A stretch of 64,000 nucleotides of DNA, from positions 62,001 to 126,000 of the forward strand of contig JAFKFM010000008.1 of the NCBI GenBank assembly GCA_017308135.1, written 5' to 3'. Every line of letters begins with the position of its first letter. The first letter of the stretch is position 1. The DNA is from Alphaproteobacteria bacterium. Its GTDB lineage: Bacteria > Pseudomonadota > Alphaproteobacteria > CACIAM-22H2. The translations under genes and the position numbers were made by a program. Positions 41,105 through 49,563 of the stretch are shown in pieces. The notes beneath the pieces were generated by a model. It saw only the letters and a list, made by a program, of their open reading frames with translations. It had not been told where the DNA came from and did not search any database.

Positions 41105-41557
41105 ATGGCGAATTTGAACGTCAACGGACAGGTGCGGCAGATCGATGCGGCACCCGATACACCCTTGCTGTGGGTGCTCCGCGAACATCTGAAATTGACC
41201 GGCACGAAATACGGCTGCGGCGTCGCGGCCTGCGGTGCCTGCACCGTTCATCTCGACGGCGAACCGATCCGTGCCTGCATCACGCCGTTGTCGCAAGCCG
41301 AAGGCAAGCGCGTGACGACGATCGAAGGTCTGCCGGGCGGCGAGAATAATCGCCTGGTCCAAGCTTGGATCGCCGAGCAGGCGCCGCAATGCGGCTACTG
41401 CCAATCGGGCCAGATCATGCAGGCCGCCGGTCTGTTGGCGAAAACGCCGAAGCCGACGCGCGAGCAGATCGTCGAACATATGGACGGCAATCTCTGCCGC
41501 TGCGGCAGCTATGCCCAGATCGTCGCGGCCGTCGAACGCGCCGCGGGCGGGAGGTAA
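41105..41557 (+). CDS. iorA: Molybdenum hydroxylase small subunit, 2Fe-2S (IorA-like)
   Basis: A 150-residue iron-sulfur subunit of the xanthine-oxidase family. The plant-type cluster ligands are Cys38, Cys43, Cys46 and Cys58; the second cluster ligands are Cys96, Cys99, Cys131 and Cys133. It passes electrons from the molybdenum subunit. It follows galA after 45 bases that contain a run of seven A, and has a GGGAGG ribosome site. Its partner iorB is next. It resembles isoquinoline 1-oxidoreductase alpha; the true substrate may be an aldehyde or N-heterocycle. Confidence 0.9.
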   Translation: MANLNVNGQVRQIDAAPDTPLLWVLREHLKLTGTKYGCGVAACGACTVHLDGEPIRACITPLSQAEGKRVTTIEGLPGGENNRLVQAWIAEQAPQCGYCQSGQIMQAAGLLAKTPKPTREQIVEHMDGNLCRCGSYAQIVAAVERAAGGR

Positions 41558-41562
41558 GCGCC

Positions 41563-43758
41563 ATGACCAAGAACGCAATTCAAGCCGCCGGTATCGGCCG
41601 GCGCGGCTTTCTGAAGGGTTCGGCGGGCCTCGCCTTCGCCTTCGCTTTGATCGAAGCCGGCGATGTCATGGGGCAGGGCGCGCCCGCGCGTCTCAACGCC
41701 TATATCTCGATCGGCACCGACGGCACGATCCGCATCGCCGCACCGGCCCCCGAGATGGGGCAAGCGACGAACACGGCGTTGCCGCTGATCATCGCCGAAG
41801 AACTCGATGCCGATTGGGCGAAGGTCGTGGTGGAGACCGCACCCGTCGCCGCCGCCTATGACCATCCGATCTTTCGCGCGCAATTCGTCGTCGGCAGTTT
41901 GACGACGCGCGGCTATTGGATGGTGATCCGCACGGCCGGCGCGCAAGCGCGTCGCGTGCTGATCGACGCCGCAGCGCAACGCTGGAACGTGCCCGCGAAC
42001 GAGCTATCGACCGAGCCGAGCACGGTCGTCCACAAGGCGAGCAATCGGCGTTTGAGCTATGGCGAGATCGCGTCCTTCGCCCAGGTTCCGGCGCAATTGC
42101 CGGAAATCCGGCCCGATATGCTGAAGAAGCCCGCCGATTTCCGGTTGATCGGGCGGGATGTGCGCCGCTGGGACGTGCCCGCCAAAGCGACGGGCAAGGC
42201 AATCTACGCGATCGACGTGCAGGTGCCCGGCATGCTCTACGCCACGCTGGCGCGTTCGCCGGTGATGGGATCGACCCCGCGCGGGCATAACGGCGCGGAT
42301 CTCATGCGCCGTTCCGGGATCGTCGCGGTCGTGCCGCTCGCCCAGGGTGTCGCGGTCGTCGGCGACAAGATCGAAACCGTTCTGGCCGCGCGCGCCGATC
42401 TCAAAGTCGATTGGTCGCCCGCACCGGGTTCGAATTTCGATTCCGATCGCGGGCGGGAGATGTATCTCGCCCATGTGCGCGATCCGTCCGGGCAGAAGGT
42501 CGTCGTCGGCCGCCGCACGGGCGACGCCAACGCGGCGCTGCAATCGGCCGCGCGCGTCGTGTCGGGCGAGTTCACGACCGACTATGTCTATCACGCGCAG
42601 ATGGAGCCGCTGACGTGCGTCGCCTCGGTCACCGCCGACGGCGTCGAAGTGTGGACCGGCACGCAATGGGCGTCGCGCGCGCGCGACGATGCCGCCAAGG
42701 CGGCGGGCGTGCCGCCCGAAAAGGTCAAGGTCAATATGCTGCAGATGGGCGGCGGTTTCGGCCGGCGCGCCCAGATCGAATACGTCGTCGAAGCGGTCGA
42801 GGTGTCCAAAGCGGTCGGCAAGCCGGTCAAGCTGATGTCGACGCGCGAGGACGACGTCGCCAACGCGCATTGCCGGCCGATGACCGCGCACAAGATCGAT
42901 ATCGGTCTCGACGCGGGCGGCAAGATCGCGGGCTGGCGCCATCGCATCGCGGCCGATCTGGTGGTGACGCAAGTCTACGGGCAGCCGCGCCTCGACGCGC
43001 AGAACGGCGTCGATCACATCGTCATGGCGCATGCCGACGTGCCGCTTTACGACGTCGCGTCGCATCTGGCCGAACATGTCTACGAAGCGCCGGGCGTGCG
43101 CTCGGCGGCGTGGCGCGGCATCGGGGCGGGGCCCAACGCCTTCGCGATCGAAGCGATGATCGACGAACTCGCGGCACTCGCGGGCGAGGATCCCGTCGCC
43201 TATCGCATGAAGCTGCTGAAGGACCGGCGCGCGCGCACGGCGGTCGAAGTCGCGGCCGATATGGCGGGCTGGCCCAAAGCGTCGCGCGGCGATACGGGCT
43301 TCGGCATCGCGTTGTCGCGCTTGGGCGTGCCGCAGTTGGGCGAGTCCATCGCGGTGACGATCGTCGAAGTGGCGCTGGACCGTACACGCGGCAACATCGC
43401 CGTGCGCAACATGTGGTGCGCCGCCGATGTCGGTTTGCCGATCCAGCCGCGCAATATCCGCCAGCAGGTCGAAGGCTCGCTCGTCTGGGGCTTGTCGGCC
43501 GCGCTGTCGGAACGCATCACGTTCAAGAACGGTGCCGTGCAGCAGCAGAACCTGTCGGATTACGAAGTGCTGCGCGTGTCGCGTTTGCCGAAGGTCGAGA
43601 TCAACATCATCCGCAGCGGGGAGGTTCCGCTGCCCGTGGGCGAACTCGGGCTGGGCACCGTGGCGCCCGCGATCTCGAACGCGGTGCGCGGTTTGACCGG
43701 CAAGCGGCTTGCCGCGTTGCCGTTCACGCCCGATCGGGTGCGCGCGACGCTCGCTTAG
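41563..43758 (+). CDS. iorB: Molybdenum hydroxylase large subunit (IorB-like aldehyde/isoquinoline oxidoreductase)
   Basis: A 731-residue molybdopterin-cytosine-dinucleotide-type subunit. An N-terminal Tat motif RRGFLKG (about 13-19) suggests export as a folded complex with IorA. Landmarks are GGGFGRRAQIEY, the APGVRSAAWRG block and the C-terminal LPVGELGLGTVAPAISNA, which includes the conserved active-site Glu. ATG 41563 is 5 bases after the iorA stop. No FAD subunit is seen, as in other IorAB enzymes, which use cytochromes. In this operon it may oxidise an aromatic aldehyde; inference. Confidence 0.88.
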   Translation: MTKNAIQAAGIGRRGFLKGSAGLAFAFALIEAGDVMGQGAPARLNAYISIGTDGTIRIAAPAPEMGQATNTALPLIIAEELDADWAKVVVETAPVAAAYDHPIFRAQFVVGSLTTRGYWMVIRTAGAQARRVLIDAAAQRWNVPANELSTEPSTVVHKASNRRLSYGEIASFAQVPAQLPEIRPDMLKKPADFRLIGRDVRRWDVPAKATGKAIYAIDVQVPGMLYATLARSPVMGSTPRGHNGADLMRRSGIVAVVPLAQGVAVVGDKIETVLAARADLKVDWSPAPGSNFDSDRGREMYLAHVRDPSGQKVVVGRRTGDANAALQSAARVVSGEFTTDYVYHAQMEPLTCVASVTADGVEVWTGTQWASRARDDAAKAAGVPPEKVKVNMLQMGGGFGRRAQIEYVVEAVEVSKAVGKPVKLMSTREDDVANAHCRPMTAHKIDIGLDAGGKIAGWRHRIAADLVVTQVYGQPRLDAQNGVDHIVMAHADVPLYDVASHLAEHVYEAPGVRSAAWRGIGAGPNAFAIEAMIDELAALAGEDPVAYRMKLLKDRRARTAVEVAADMAGWPKASRGDTGFGIALSRLGVPQLGESIAVTIVEVALDRTRGNIAVRNMWCAADVGLPIQPRNIRQQVEGSLVWGLSAALSERITFKNGAVQQQNLSDYEVLRVSRLPKVEINIIRSGEVPLPVGELGLGTVAPAISNAVRGLTGKRLAALPFTPDRVRATLA

Positions 43759-44105
43759 GACGGGTGGCCGACGACGATCTGGATGCGATCGCAATCGCCG
43801 CGCGACGGCGCATTGCGATCGCTCGTCCGGACGGGTTCGAGCAGTATGGCGACGAGTTCGGACGTGCCGAGGCCCGGATTGCGGTCGCGCACGTCGCGCA
43901 GCCGCTTTTCGACGAACTTGCCGATCGCGCGTTCGGACACGCCGCAATCGCGCGCCTTCGCGGCGAAGGCGCCGATCTCGCGCACTTCGACGTTCACGTC
44001 GCGATCGGGCTGGCGCAGCCAGATGGCGCCCAGGAAAACAGCGACGAAAAGCACCAGGCCGGCGACGGTCGCCGCTTCCCGGGTTTTCAGATCGCGCAGG
44101 AACAT
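43755..44105 (-). CDS. Small single-pass membrane protein, unknown
   Basis: I do not recognise this 116-residue protein. One hydrophobic segment at about 10-27 (ATVAGLVLFVAVFLGAIWL) follows a short basic N-terminus, and the rest is charged, with ARDCGVSERAIGKFVEKRLRDVR as a likely helix. ATG 44105 follows GGTGA by 5 bases; an ATG at 44123, inside the DUF882 gene end, is an alternative. It is close to and coupled with the DUF882 gene. The stop overlaps the end of iorB on the other strand. Confidence 0.55.
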   Translation of the reverse strand: MFLRDLKTREAATVAGLVLFVAVFLGAIWLRQPDRDVNVEVREIGAFAAKARDCGVSERAIGKFVEKRLRDVRDRNPGLGTSELVAILLEPVRTSDRNAPSRGDCDRIQIVVGHPS

Positions 44106-44110
44106 GGGGT

Positions 44111-44731
44111 TCACCGTCGCCATGTGCGGTACGGGCCCGTATCGAGATGGACGAAGCCGCGCTTGCCGTAATTGCCGATGCCGCCGATCTTCTCGCGCCG
44201 CGCGGCGGCGGCGATGGCGTTGGGCGAACGGCCGATCATCGTCACGTCGACCGCGCGGCCTTGGGTGTGCATCGAACTGCGCGCGGCGGTTTTTTCGACG
44301 CGGCGGATCTGGTTCTGCGAGCGTACGGTGCGATAGGCGGAAAGGATGCGCCAAGGTTCGTCGGCATCGAGCCGGTTGCCGACGCGCCATAGCGCGTCGA
44401 GCAACGGCACGTTGATGCGCGCATGCGCGCCCGTGCGATGGTCGCGCAAAATGCGCGCGATCGCTTTGCCGGCCGCGTCGTCGATCTTGCCGTCGCGCCA
44501 ATAGACGCCGTTCCAGGATTCGTTCGTATTGACGTTGACGAACGACAATCCGCGCGTCACGGGCAAACGCGCGGGCGCCGCTTCGGCGATGGCAGGCAAG
44601 AACGTCAATGCGGCGAAAGCGGCACCGATACCAGCGAGTGCGGTACGACGCGGAACGACGGACTCGCCGCAAAACGAGCAGTCGCAACCCGTATCGTCGT
44701 TGTCCGCCGGATCGAAGCAAGCGAAGCGCAT
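44111..44731 (-). CDS. DUF882/YcbK-family peptidoglycan-associated peptidase-like protein
   Basis: A 206-residue protein of the M15-like DUF882 family. The metal-site motifs MHTQGRAVDV and FVHLDTG are in the right order. An unusual cysteine-rich N-terminus (four Cys in the first 21 residues) precedes a twin-arginine, Tat-like hydrophobic stretch PRRTALAGIGAAFAAL. Relatives are exported and may cleave or bind murein peptides. It overlaps the small membrane protein if that starts at 44123. No clear promoter is seen in the 100 bases upstream. Confidence 0.83.
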   Translation of the reverse strand: MRFACFDPADNDDTGCDCSFCGESVVPRRTALAGIGAAFAALTFLPAIAEAAPARLPVTRGLSFVNVNTNESWNGVYWRDGKIDDAAGKAIARILRDHRTGAHARINVPLLDALWRVGNRLDADEPWRILSAYRTVRSQNQIRRVEKTAARSSMHTQGRAVDVTMIGRSPNAIAAAARREKIGGIGNYGKRGFVHLDTGPYRTWRR

Positions 44732-44832
44732 ATCGACTGTCTAGGGGGCGGACGCCCCGCAACGCCATACGGAAGCACACTTATTCGCCGCGCCCCGGGA
44801 CCGGCCGGGTTGCTTATGGGCGCCCGCGCGCC
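44732..44832. other. Upstream region of the DUF882 gene
   Basis: These 101 bases between the DUF882 start and the MITE-like element contain no gene. A TAAGTGTGC-like AT patch on the minus strand near 44775-44785 may belong to a promoter, but I find no firm boxes. Confidence 0.25.
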
Positions 44833-44849
44833 TAGAGCCTATTTCGAGC
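44833..44849 (+). repeat. Left terminal inverted repeat of the MITE-like element
   Basis: TAGAGCCTATTTCGAGC, the exact reverse complement of 45089-45105. The following 17 bases also match the other end at 13 positions. Confidence 0.9.
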
Positions 44850-45088
44850 GAATGAAATCGCCTGCGCCGCTGGGATTTTGCGACGCAGGTAGGAGAAGGG
44901 CGCCGCGCGTAGTGGTTCTACGCGCAAGTCCTTCGACGCCCCTGCGGCGCAAAAGAACGCGGCCCGAATGGGTTGGGTTCCGGCGGGCGCCCGCTTTGTT
45001 GCAGCCCTCGCCGATAGAACCACTATCGGCTTCGGACCGCGCCGCGCGGATCGCACACGCCGGAATCCCAACGCAGGCGGTTCCATCT

Positions 45089-45105
45089 GCTCGAAATAGG
45101 CTCTA
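45089..45105 (-). repeat. Right terminal inverted repeat of the MITE-like element
   Basis: GCTCGAAATAGGCTCTA, the exact reverse complement of 44833-44849. It ends 10 bases upstream of the kinase ATG, so it lies in the ribosome-binding region of that gene. Confidence 0.9.
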
Positions 45106-45115
45106 GCTTTGCGCG

Positions 45116-46738
45116 ATGGAATCTCAGGCGCGCATTTTGCGACTTACCGGCTTGTCCGGGCCGGGGTGGAGCGGGGCGGCTGCGCGGTTCGCCGTCTTCG
45201 TCGCGCTCTATGTCGCGTCCGATTGGATCAGCAATATCGATCCGCAAACGCCGTTCGGCTTCACCTTGTGGAATCCGCCGGCAGCACTGGCGCTGTTCTT
45301 GGGGCTGGTTTGGCGCTGGCGCGCTTTGCCGGCCATCGCGATCTCCGCGGCGCTGTCGGGGATTATGATTCGCGGCTACGCGCTCGACCTGCATTCGGCC
45401 TGGGTGACGCCGGCGGTGCTGTCCTTCGGCTATGCGGCGCTGGGCAACGCGCTCGCTTCGCGCCGCGACGCCGCCGCCCCGTTCGCCGAGCCGATGTCGG
45501 CACTCGCCTTCATGCTGCTGGCGATTTTCGGGGCGGGCGCCATCGCGGTCTTGCATGTCGGCGTGTTCGCAGCACTCGGCTTTCTCGATCCGTCGCTGCT
45601 GCTCGCCCTGTCGACGCGATCGTGGATCGGCGACGCGACCGGCATCGCGGTCATGCTGCCCGTGCTGGTGCAGTTCGGCGCCGTGCGCGCGGAGGAGGGC
45701 TGGCGCGATATCGCGACGGCCGATACGTTCGGCGCGATCGCGGCGGCGGCCACACTCGCGGGCATGGCAATATTGGGACCGGGAGCGACGACCAATCTCG
45801 CCTATCTGGTCATTCTGCCGGTCGTCTGGGTCGCGGTGCGGCGCGGCTTGTCGGCGACGCTCGCCACGCTGTTCGCGATCCAATGCGCGATCATTCTGTT
45901 CATCGTGCAGGACGAAGCGGCCGACACGGCGTTCTCGGAATTCCAGGTGCTGATCGTCGTCGTCGCGATGACGGGCCTGATCCTGGGCACGGCGGTCGGG
46001 CATATCCGGCGCTCCGCCGACGATCTGGCGCGCGCGCGCGCCGAGGGCGATCGTTTGGCGCGGTTGACGGCGGTCGGCGCGCTCGGCTCGGCCATCGCGC
46101 ATGAATTGAGCCAGCCGCTTTTCGCGATCCGCACGGCCAGCCACGTGTTGATGCGCGGGCTGGAGCGCGACGGCGGAACGGGCGAAATGCTGCGCGCCGC
46201 GCGCACGATCGAAAGTCAGATCGAGCAGGCGAGTGCCCGCATTCGCGCCTTGCGCGCCGAGTTCCAAAGTGCCGGTCCGATGCCCAGCGTTTTCGATCTG
46301 GTCGTCGCGGCGCGTCAGGCGGCGCGCATCGTCGATGGCGGCGCGGCCATGGCGCGCGGCCAATTGACGGTCGAGGATTCGCCGCCGGTGCGCGTGCGCG
46401 CCGACCGCGCGCATGTCGCCTATATCCTCGACAATCTGTTCCGCAACGCGCTGGCGGCGATCCGCGCGCGCGGGGCCGGCGGGCGCGTGCGCGTCGTGTT
46501 CGGCGCCGCCGATGACATCGTTCGAGTCGAAGTCGTCGATAACGGTGTGGGCATTTCCGACGATCTCGCCGGGCGGTTGTTCGAACCGATGGTCACCGGC
46601 CGCCACGACGGCGTGGGGCTGGGCTTGTTCATCGGCCGCACGCTCGCCGAACTCAACGACGGCGCCTTGTCGCACCGGGCGACGAATGGCGGCGGCGCTA
46701 CGTTCGTATTGGAACTTCCCGCGGGTGCAAACGCATGA
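45116..46738 (+). CDS. MASE1-domain sensor histidine kinase
   Basis: A 540-residue kinase. The N-terminal 290 residues form a MASE1-type membrane sensor with about eight hydrophobic segments, including the pattern LWNPPAALALFLGLVWRWRALPAI. The dimer helix has phospho-acceptor His329 in AIAHELSQPL. ATP-binding motifs are an N box (LDNLFRNAL), DNGVGI and GVGLGLFI. The start codon is 10 bases after the MITE-like element, without a clear Shine-Dalgarno sequence. The response regulator gene overlaps by four bases. The signal is unknown. Confidence 0.88.
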   Translation: MESQARILRLTGLSGPGWSGAAARFAVFVALYVASDWISNIDPQTPFGFTLWNPPAALALFLGLVWRWRALPAIAISAALSGIMIRGYALDLHSAWVTPAVLSFGYAALGNALASRRDAAAPFAEPMSALAFMLLAIFGAGAIAVLHVGVFAALGFLDPSLLLALSTRSWIGDATGIAVMLPVLVQFGAVRAEEGWRDIATADTFGAIAAAATLAGMAILGPGATTNLAYLVILPVVWVAVRRGLSATLATLFAIQCAIILFIVQDEAADTAFSEFQVLIVVVAMTGLILGTAVGHIRRSADDLARARAEGDRLARLTAVGALGSAIAHELSQPLFAIRTASHVLMRGLERDGGTGEMLRAARTIESQIEQASARIRALRAEFQSAGPMPSVFDLVVAARQAARIVDGGAAMARGQLTVEDSPPVRVRADRAHVAYILDNLFRNALAAIRARGAGGRVRVVFGAADDIVRVEVVDNGVGISDDLAGRLFEPMVTGRHDGVGLGLFIGRTLAELNDGALSHRATNGGGATFVLELPAGANA

Positions 46739-47364
46739 CCGACAATCCCCCCATCCCCTCGCATGTCGCCATCGTCGACGACGATCCCGCTTTGCGCGAC
46801 ACGCTGACGATGCTGTTCGAATCATCGGGGTATCGCGTCAGCACGCTCGATTCCGTGGAAGCGCTGCTCGACAATCCGGAAGCGCTGGGCGCCGCCTGCC
46901 TGGTGCTCGACCATACTTTGCCGGGCAAACAGGGAATCGACGCGCTGGAAACCTTGCGCGAACGCGGGCCCTTGCCGGCGATCGTGGTTTTGACCGGTTT
47001 CGGGACGATTCCGCTGGCCGTGCGCGCGGTACGCAGCGGCGCTTTTGAATTCCTGGAAAAGCCGGTCGAGCCCGATGTGCTGCTCGACGTCGTTGCCCGC
47101 GCGGTAAGCCATTCGCAGGCGCGCGGCGAGGCGGCGGCCGTGGAGGCCGAGGCGCGCGAACGTCTTGCCGGGTTGACGCCGCGCGAGCGCGAAGTGCTGG
47201 CCCATATGCTGGGGGGTGCTCCCAGCAAGGCGATCGCGGCGAAGCTGGATATCAGCCCGCGTACAGTTGAAATCCATCGCGGCCGGGTGATGGATAAGCT
47301 CGGCTGCCGGGGTCCCGTGGAGCTGTTCCGGCGCTATGCCGACCTAATCTCCACGGAGGTGTAG
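46735..47364 (+). CDS. FixJ/NarL-type response regulator
   Basis: A 209-residue transcription regulator. The receiver domain has VDDD (14-17), phospho-acceptor Asp59 in LVLDHTLPG and the conserved Lys in FLEKPV. The C-terminal LuxR-type helix-turn-helix has GLTPREREVLAHMLGGAPSKAIA and ISPRTVEIHRGRVMDKL. It is partner of the MASE1 kinase (ATGA overlap). Target genes are unknown. Confidence 0.9.
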   Translation: MTDNPPIPSHVAIVDDDPALRDTLTMLFESSGYRVSTLDSVEALLDNPEALGAACLVLDHTLPGKQGIDALETLRERGPLPAIVVLTGFGTIPLAVRAVRSGAFEFLEKPVEPDVLLDVVARAVSHSQARGEAAAVEAEARERLAGLTPREREVLAHMLGGAPSKAIAAKLDISPRTVEIHRGRVMDKLGCRGPVELFRRYADLISTEV

Positions 47365-47446
47365 GTAGACACTCGTATTGCGGGAATGGCCCCGATCGGC
47401 GGAAGTGCATACCCAGACGACACACCACTGGCCTGGGAAAGCGAAC

Positions 47447-47944
47447 ATGCTCTATCTGAACCGCCGTGCTCTCGCGGCCATCGATGCCCTGATCGTTCTC
47501 GCCCGCGCTCCCGCGCCGGGCCGGATGCAACGTTCCGAAATTCAGGCCCGTTTGGGGCTCACGGACCGCTCGTTCGAAAGCGCGCTGTTCGAACTCGTGA
47601 AGGCGGGCATGGTCGAATCGCGCCGTGGCGTGGGCGGCGGTTACCGCCTGTCGCGCCCGGTCGAGGAACTGACCGTCATGTCCGTGCTGCAAGCGCTGGG
47701 CGAAACCGGCCGTCCCGCGACCGAAGGCGGCGAGACGCCCGAACCCGCCGCCGGCGTTCCGGCGATCCGCCGCTTGCAACGCGACTTCTGGAACGGCGTC
47801 GAGGCGAAGGTCGTCGATATGCTGTCGCGCACCACGCTGGGCGATATCCTGGAAAACGAGGATGCGTTGACGCAAGACACCGCGTCGGAATCGGCCGAAC
47901 AGCAACGCGTGCGCGAGCACGCGGATGCGATTCAGGGCGCTTAA
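47447..47944 (+). CDS. Rrf2-like transcriptional regulator without cysteines
   Basis: A 165-residue winged-helix protein. The layout (RRALAAIDALIVLARAP, then EIQARLGLTDRSFESALFELVKAGMVESRRGVGGGYRLSRP) is that of Rrf2/IscR family members, with the wing GVGGGYRLSR. It has no cysteine at all, so it cannot bind an iron-sulfur cluster as IscR or NsrR do. ATG 47447 follows GGGAAAG; a longer reading from 47378 lacks such a site. It is followed convergently, with a 4-base overlap, by a racemase homologue. Its ligand and targets are unknown. Confidence 0.75.
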   Translation: MLYLNRRALAAIDALIVLARAPAPGRMQRSEIQARLGLTDRSFESALFELVKAGMVESRRGVGGGYRLSRPVEELTVMSVLQALGETGRPATEGGETPEPAAGVPAIRRLQRDFWNGVEAKVVDMLSRTTLGDILENEDALTQDTASESAEQQRVREHADAIQGA

Positions 47945-48684
47945 AGCACGTCCTTGCCGCCCAGCCGGGCGGCGAGCGCGGCCGAAAGTCCGTCGCTCGC
48001 GATAGCCGGTACCGCGCCCATCGCGGTGCCGGCTTTCGCTTTTTGAGGGCTGGGCGCTTTTTGAAGCGCGCGCAGCGACGCCTCCAGCGGATCGACGATC
48101 GCGATCTTCGTGCGCGCGCGAATGGGTGCGGCCAGACCGGCAAGCCCCGCACCGCCTAGGATCACGCATTCGGCACCGTCTTTCGCGGCACTATCCTCGA
48201 TCGCTTCGACCAGCGATGCGATCGCCATATCCGGATCGGCCGCGATTTCCGCCCCCGACGGCGCCACGGTGCGGATCCCCGCCAGGGTTTTATCCTTGCC
48301 GGATGCCGCCAGAATCTCTCGCAATATGCCGTCCCACAACGCGCCGCCGGTGACGATCGCGTAGCGCTTGCCGCCGGTCGCGTCGACCGCCGCATCGAGC
48401 ATGCCGACGACCGGTTTGGCCGATAGCTCGCGAAGAGCACCGAGCCCCGGATCGCCGAAACAGGCGAGCAGCGTGGCGTCGGTTTGCGCGTCGTGCTTGG
48501 CCCAAGCATCCAGCGCGGCATGCGCGGCGATCGCGTAGCCCGCGCGCGTGACGATGTATTTGGCGCCGAAGGTGCTCGTCGCGGGCACGATCTCGACGCC
48601 CGGTGCGGCGAGTTTGCGCGCCTCGCGCGCGACAAGCTCGGTGATCGCCGGCGTCGTATTCGGATTCAGCAGCAGGATGCGCAT
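47941..48684 (-). CDS. Asp/Glu/hydantoin racemase family protein (1)
   Basis: A 247-residue protein that opens with the family pattern RILLLNPNTT. The first catalytic Cys is present (Cys75, in ACFGDPGL), but the second site reads LGGAGLAGL, where racemases have Cys. One-cysteine members include enzymes other than racemases, so the reaction (racemisation, isomerisation or decarboxylation) is open. It follows the SDR gene on the minus strand by nine bases. A second homologue lies at 49564. Confidence 0.82.
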   Translation of the reverse strand: MRILLLNPNTTPAITELVAREARKLAAPGVEIVPATSTFGAKYIVTRAGYAIAAHAALDAWAKHDAQTDATLLACFGDPGLGALRELSAKPVVGMLDAAVDATGGKRYAIVTGGALWDGILREILAASGKDKTLAGIRTVAPSGAEIAADPDMAIASLVEAIEDSAAKDGAECVILGGAGLAGLAAPIRARTKIAIVDPLEASLRALQKAPSPQKAKAGTAMGAVPAIASDGLSAALAARLGGKDVL

Positions 48685-48693
48685 GTCGTCCCG

Positions 48694-49440
48694 TCAGGGC
48701 ATGATCTCGCCGCCATTGGGATGCAGCAGCTGGCCGCAGAAATAGCGCGATTCCGCCGAAGCCAGAAACACGAAGCTGGGCGTCATGTCGCCGGGCGTGC
48801 CCAGGCGCTTCAACGGCAGGGCGGCGGCGTGGTCGCGCTTGGCCTTCTCGGGCAGCGGGTCGAAGCCGGTATCGACCAAGCCGGGCGATACGCCGTTCAC
48901 CAGAATGCCGAACGGCGCCATTTCCTTCGCCAAGGCGCGGGTGAATCCGATCAAACCGGCCTTGGCGGCGGAATAGGCCGTGTAGTTCCCGCGCCCGATA
49001 TAGCCGAGCTGCGAGCACACGGTGATGATCCGCCCCGATTTGCGCGGCTTCATCGCTTTGGCCGCCGCACGCCCGCACAGGAACGCGCCGCGCATGTGAA
49101 CGGCGATCATGCGGTCCCAATCGGCGACCGACATCTTGTCGATCGGCTGCGATTTTTGGATGCCGGCGTTGTTGACCAGCACGTCCAGGCGGCCGAAATA
49201 CTTCTTATGCGCGGCGAACAGCGCATCGACCTGTTTTTCGTCGGTCACGTCGGCGCGTACGGCAATGGCCTTGCGGCCCAGTTTGACGATGGCCTTGACG
49301 GTCGCTTCGGCGGCGCGCGGATTGTCGAACCAGGCGATCGTCACGTCCGCGCCCTCGCGCGCATAGGCCAGGGCGACGGCGCGCCCGATCCCCGTATTGC
49401 CGCCGGTCACCAGCGTCTTCAACCCCGTCAAACGACCCAT
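48694..49440 (-). CDS. Short-chain dehydrogenase (glucose-1-dehydrogenase-like)
   Basis: A 248-residue SDR. The NAD(P) loop TGGNTGIG is at 12-19, the NNAG motif is at 90-93, and catalytic Ser143, Tyr156 and Lys160 are present in VCSQLGYIG and YSAAKAG. It is divergent from the second racemase homologue. Likely oxidises or reduces a small polar alcohol/ketone; context suggests a cooperating step with the racemase-like proteins, by inference. Confidence 0.85.
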   Translation of the reverse strand: MGRLTGLKTLVTGGNTGIGRAVALAYAREGADVTIAWFDNPRAAEATVKAIVKLGRKAIAVRADVTDEKQVDALFAAHKKYFGRLDVLVNNAGIQKSQPIDKMSVADWDRMIAVHMRGAFLCGRAAAKAMKPRKSGRIITVCSQLGYIGRGNYTAYSAAKAGLIGFTRALAKEMAPFGILVNGVSPGLVDTGFDPLPEKAKRDHAAALPLKRLGTPGDMTPSFVFLASAESRYFCGQLLHPNGGEIMP

Positions 49441-49563
49441 TGCGCGTACTCCTTCACGAAAGGGGAAGATATCAGCAAAAACGGGGCCGGTTTTCATCCC
49501 CCTTGCGGGGTATCGCGTTCCTCGGCACTTTGGCCGCAACTCATTCCAAGGGGCTTCGATGCC
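49441..49563. other. Divergent spacer between the SDR and second racemase homologue
   Basis: This 123-base region contains the promoters of both directions, none of which I can define. A short CCCC-TTG-CGGGG hairpin is at 49499-49510, and AAGGGG near 49548-49553 is the ribosome site of the plus-strand gene. Confidence 0.3.

Larger units (their letters stand above)
44833..45105. mobile_element. 273-bp MITE-like element with perfect 17-bp terminal inverted repeats
   Basis: The ends TAGAGCCTATTTCGAGC (44833-44849) and its exact complement (45089-45105) are perfect 17-base inverted repeats, and the similarity continues inward to 30 of 34 bases. If TA is the target duplication, the element runs from GAGCC to GGCTC flanked by TA, as for IS630/Tc1-mariner-type elements. 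Inside are two more hairpins placed symmetrically, with 8-base stems at 44905-44925 and 45010-45030 whose loops TGGTT and AACCA are complementary. There is no transposase. The right end is 10 bases before the kinase start. Confidence 0.8.

Noticed and set aside
45023-46825. 600-codon minus-strand frame opposite the MASE1 kinase
   Set aside because: Arg/Gln/Glu-rich translation with no motif; the kinase on the plus strand is complete. It also enters the MITE-like element only by chance.
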